Part shown: in pieces, positions 15,388 to 15,618 of the stretch
Layout: every line of letters starts with the position of its first letter
Position numbering within the stretch: the stretch's first letter is position 1
From: Candidatus Poribacteria bacterium
GTDB taxonomy: Bacteria; Poribacteria; WGA-4E; WGA-3G
Length of the DNA: 15,618 bases
Assembly: GCA_028818995.1 (NCBI GenBank)
Contig: JAPPMR010000846.1
Span: 1-15,618 of the forward strand
Direction: 5' to 3'
Program-made: the position numbers and the translations under genes
The notes under the pieces: model-generated
What the model was told of the DNA's origin: nothing
Databases searched by the model: none
Seen by the model: only the letters and a program-made list of their open reading frames with translations

Positions 15388-15618
15388 ATGAAAGCAAAAC
15401 ATTTTTTCACCACATATTTGTTGTTAGCTGCGGCACTCACAATTGGTTTTGCACAAGATAACACACAGGTCGGTCTACCAGAAGGGGCAATCGCACGGCT
15501 TGGAAAAGGTGGGATAAATATCATGCGATTTTCATCGGATGGTGCATATCTCGCGGTAGGAACAGATGTCGGCGTTTGGTTATATACCGTGCCTAATGGA
15601 AAAGAGACTGCTTTATTC
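15388..15618 (+). CDS. Secreted WD40 protein, copy 8, N-terminal part only (runs off the window)
   Basis: Only the first 77 codons are present, open to the window edge. The signal peptide (MKAKHFFTTYLLLAAALTIGFA, end before QDNTQ) is one residue shorter than in the other copies and its core is different, but the linker GLPEGAIARLGKGGIN and blade 1 (INIMRFSSDGAYLAVGTDV) are of the family. The stretch YTVPNGKET is identical to copy 5, including 53 identical bases (15556-15608), after which the DNA matches copy 6 instead. It follows a 255-bp gap with hairpins and has its own strong ribosome binding site, so it is probably the first gene of another transcript. Number of blades and presence of a C-terminal domain cannot be judged. 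Confidence 0.9.
   Translation, partial: MKAKHFFTTYLLLAAALTIGFAQDNTQVGLPEGAIARLGKGGINIMRFSSDGAYLAVGTDVGVWLYTVPNGKETALF

Larger units (their letters stand above)
28..15618 (+). repeat. Tandem array of eight paralogous WD40 genes
   Basis: Eight direct copies, about 2.0 to 2.4 kb each, repeat the same order: a signal peptide ending in small residues before (Q/R)DNTQ, a conserved linker GLPEGAIARLGKGGIN, and 14 WD40-like repeats, with or without a C-terminal domain. Similarity at the start of each copy and around blades 5-7 and 14 is visible in the DNA as well as the protein. By blade details, copies 3, 4 and 5 group together (a short insertion ending SGCLASGSADG in blade 7), copies 6 and 7 group together (LASGSYDGTIRFW in blade 7), and copies 1 and 2 group together (ENGxIRLW in blade 4, FSTDAT in blade 9). 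Confidence 0.93.

Noticed and set aside
28..15618. CRISPR array or short-unit satellite
   Set aside because: The periodicity of about 120-140 bp is that of WD40 blades within coding sequence, and the 2-kb periodicity is whole genes; there are no short identical repeats with unique spacers.

Overview
The window is almost entirely one head-to-tail array of paralogous genes on the + strand. Each encodes a secreted protein made of 14 WD40-type repeats, which I read as two seven-bladed beta-propellers. There are seven essentially complete copies (one of them broken) plus the first 77 codons of an eighth that runs off the right edge. No mobility, tRNA, rRNA, CRISPR or housekeeping gene is visible.

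Organism: a bacterium using the standard code, with clear Shine-Dalgarno sites and moderately AT-rich DNA. The family signature (SPase I signal peptide, then QDNTQ, then GLPEGAIARLGKGGIN, then SPDGTHLAVGTDVGVWLY) resembles the expanded WD40 families I associate with Candidatus Poribacteria, a lineage rich in eukaryote-like repeat proteins. This is recognition from memory, moderate confidence, not a search result.

Layout: copy 1 (about 28-2126) looks like a pseudogene. Its expected start codon reads ATT, a stop interrupts the signal peptide, and about one base is missing near 1003-1010. Copies 2 to 7 follow at 2129-4486, 4495-6483, 6487-8481, 8484-10484, 10487-12811 and 12820-15132, separated by only 2 to 8 nt and almost certainly co-transcribed. 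Copies 2, 6 and 7 carry an extra unrecognised C-terminal domain of about 100 residues. Copies 1, 3, 4 and 5 stop right after blade 14 with the tail KGN-stop, and the codons of that tail form the Shine-Dalgarno site of the next gene. A 255-bp non-coding gap (15133-15387) holds an inverted repeat, degenerate TAGGAGC repeats and two tandem hairpins with an identical loop and compensated stem changes. Copy 8 then starts with its own strong ribosome binding site.

How they work together: all products should be exported across the inner membrane, and none has a lipobox or a transmembrane anchor after the signal peptide. Blades 1, 5-7 and 14 are conserved, while the blade 4/5 loop and an insertion in blade 9 vary strongly between copies. 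Shared junctions and patchwork identity suggest block duplication and gene conversion. The simplest picture is a secreted, diversifying set of binding scaffolds. Ligand and function are unknown.
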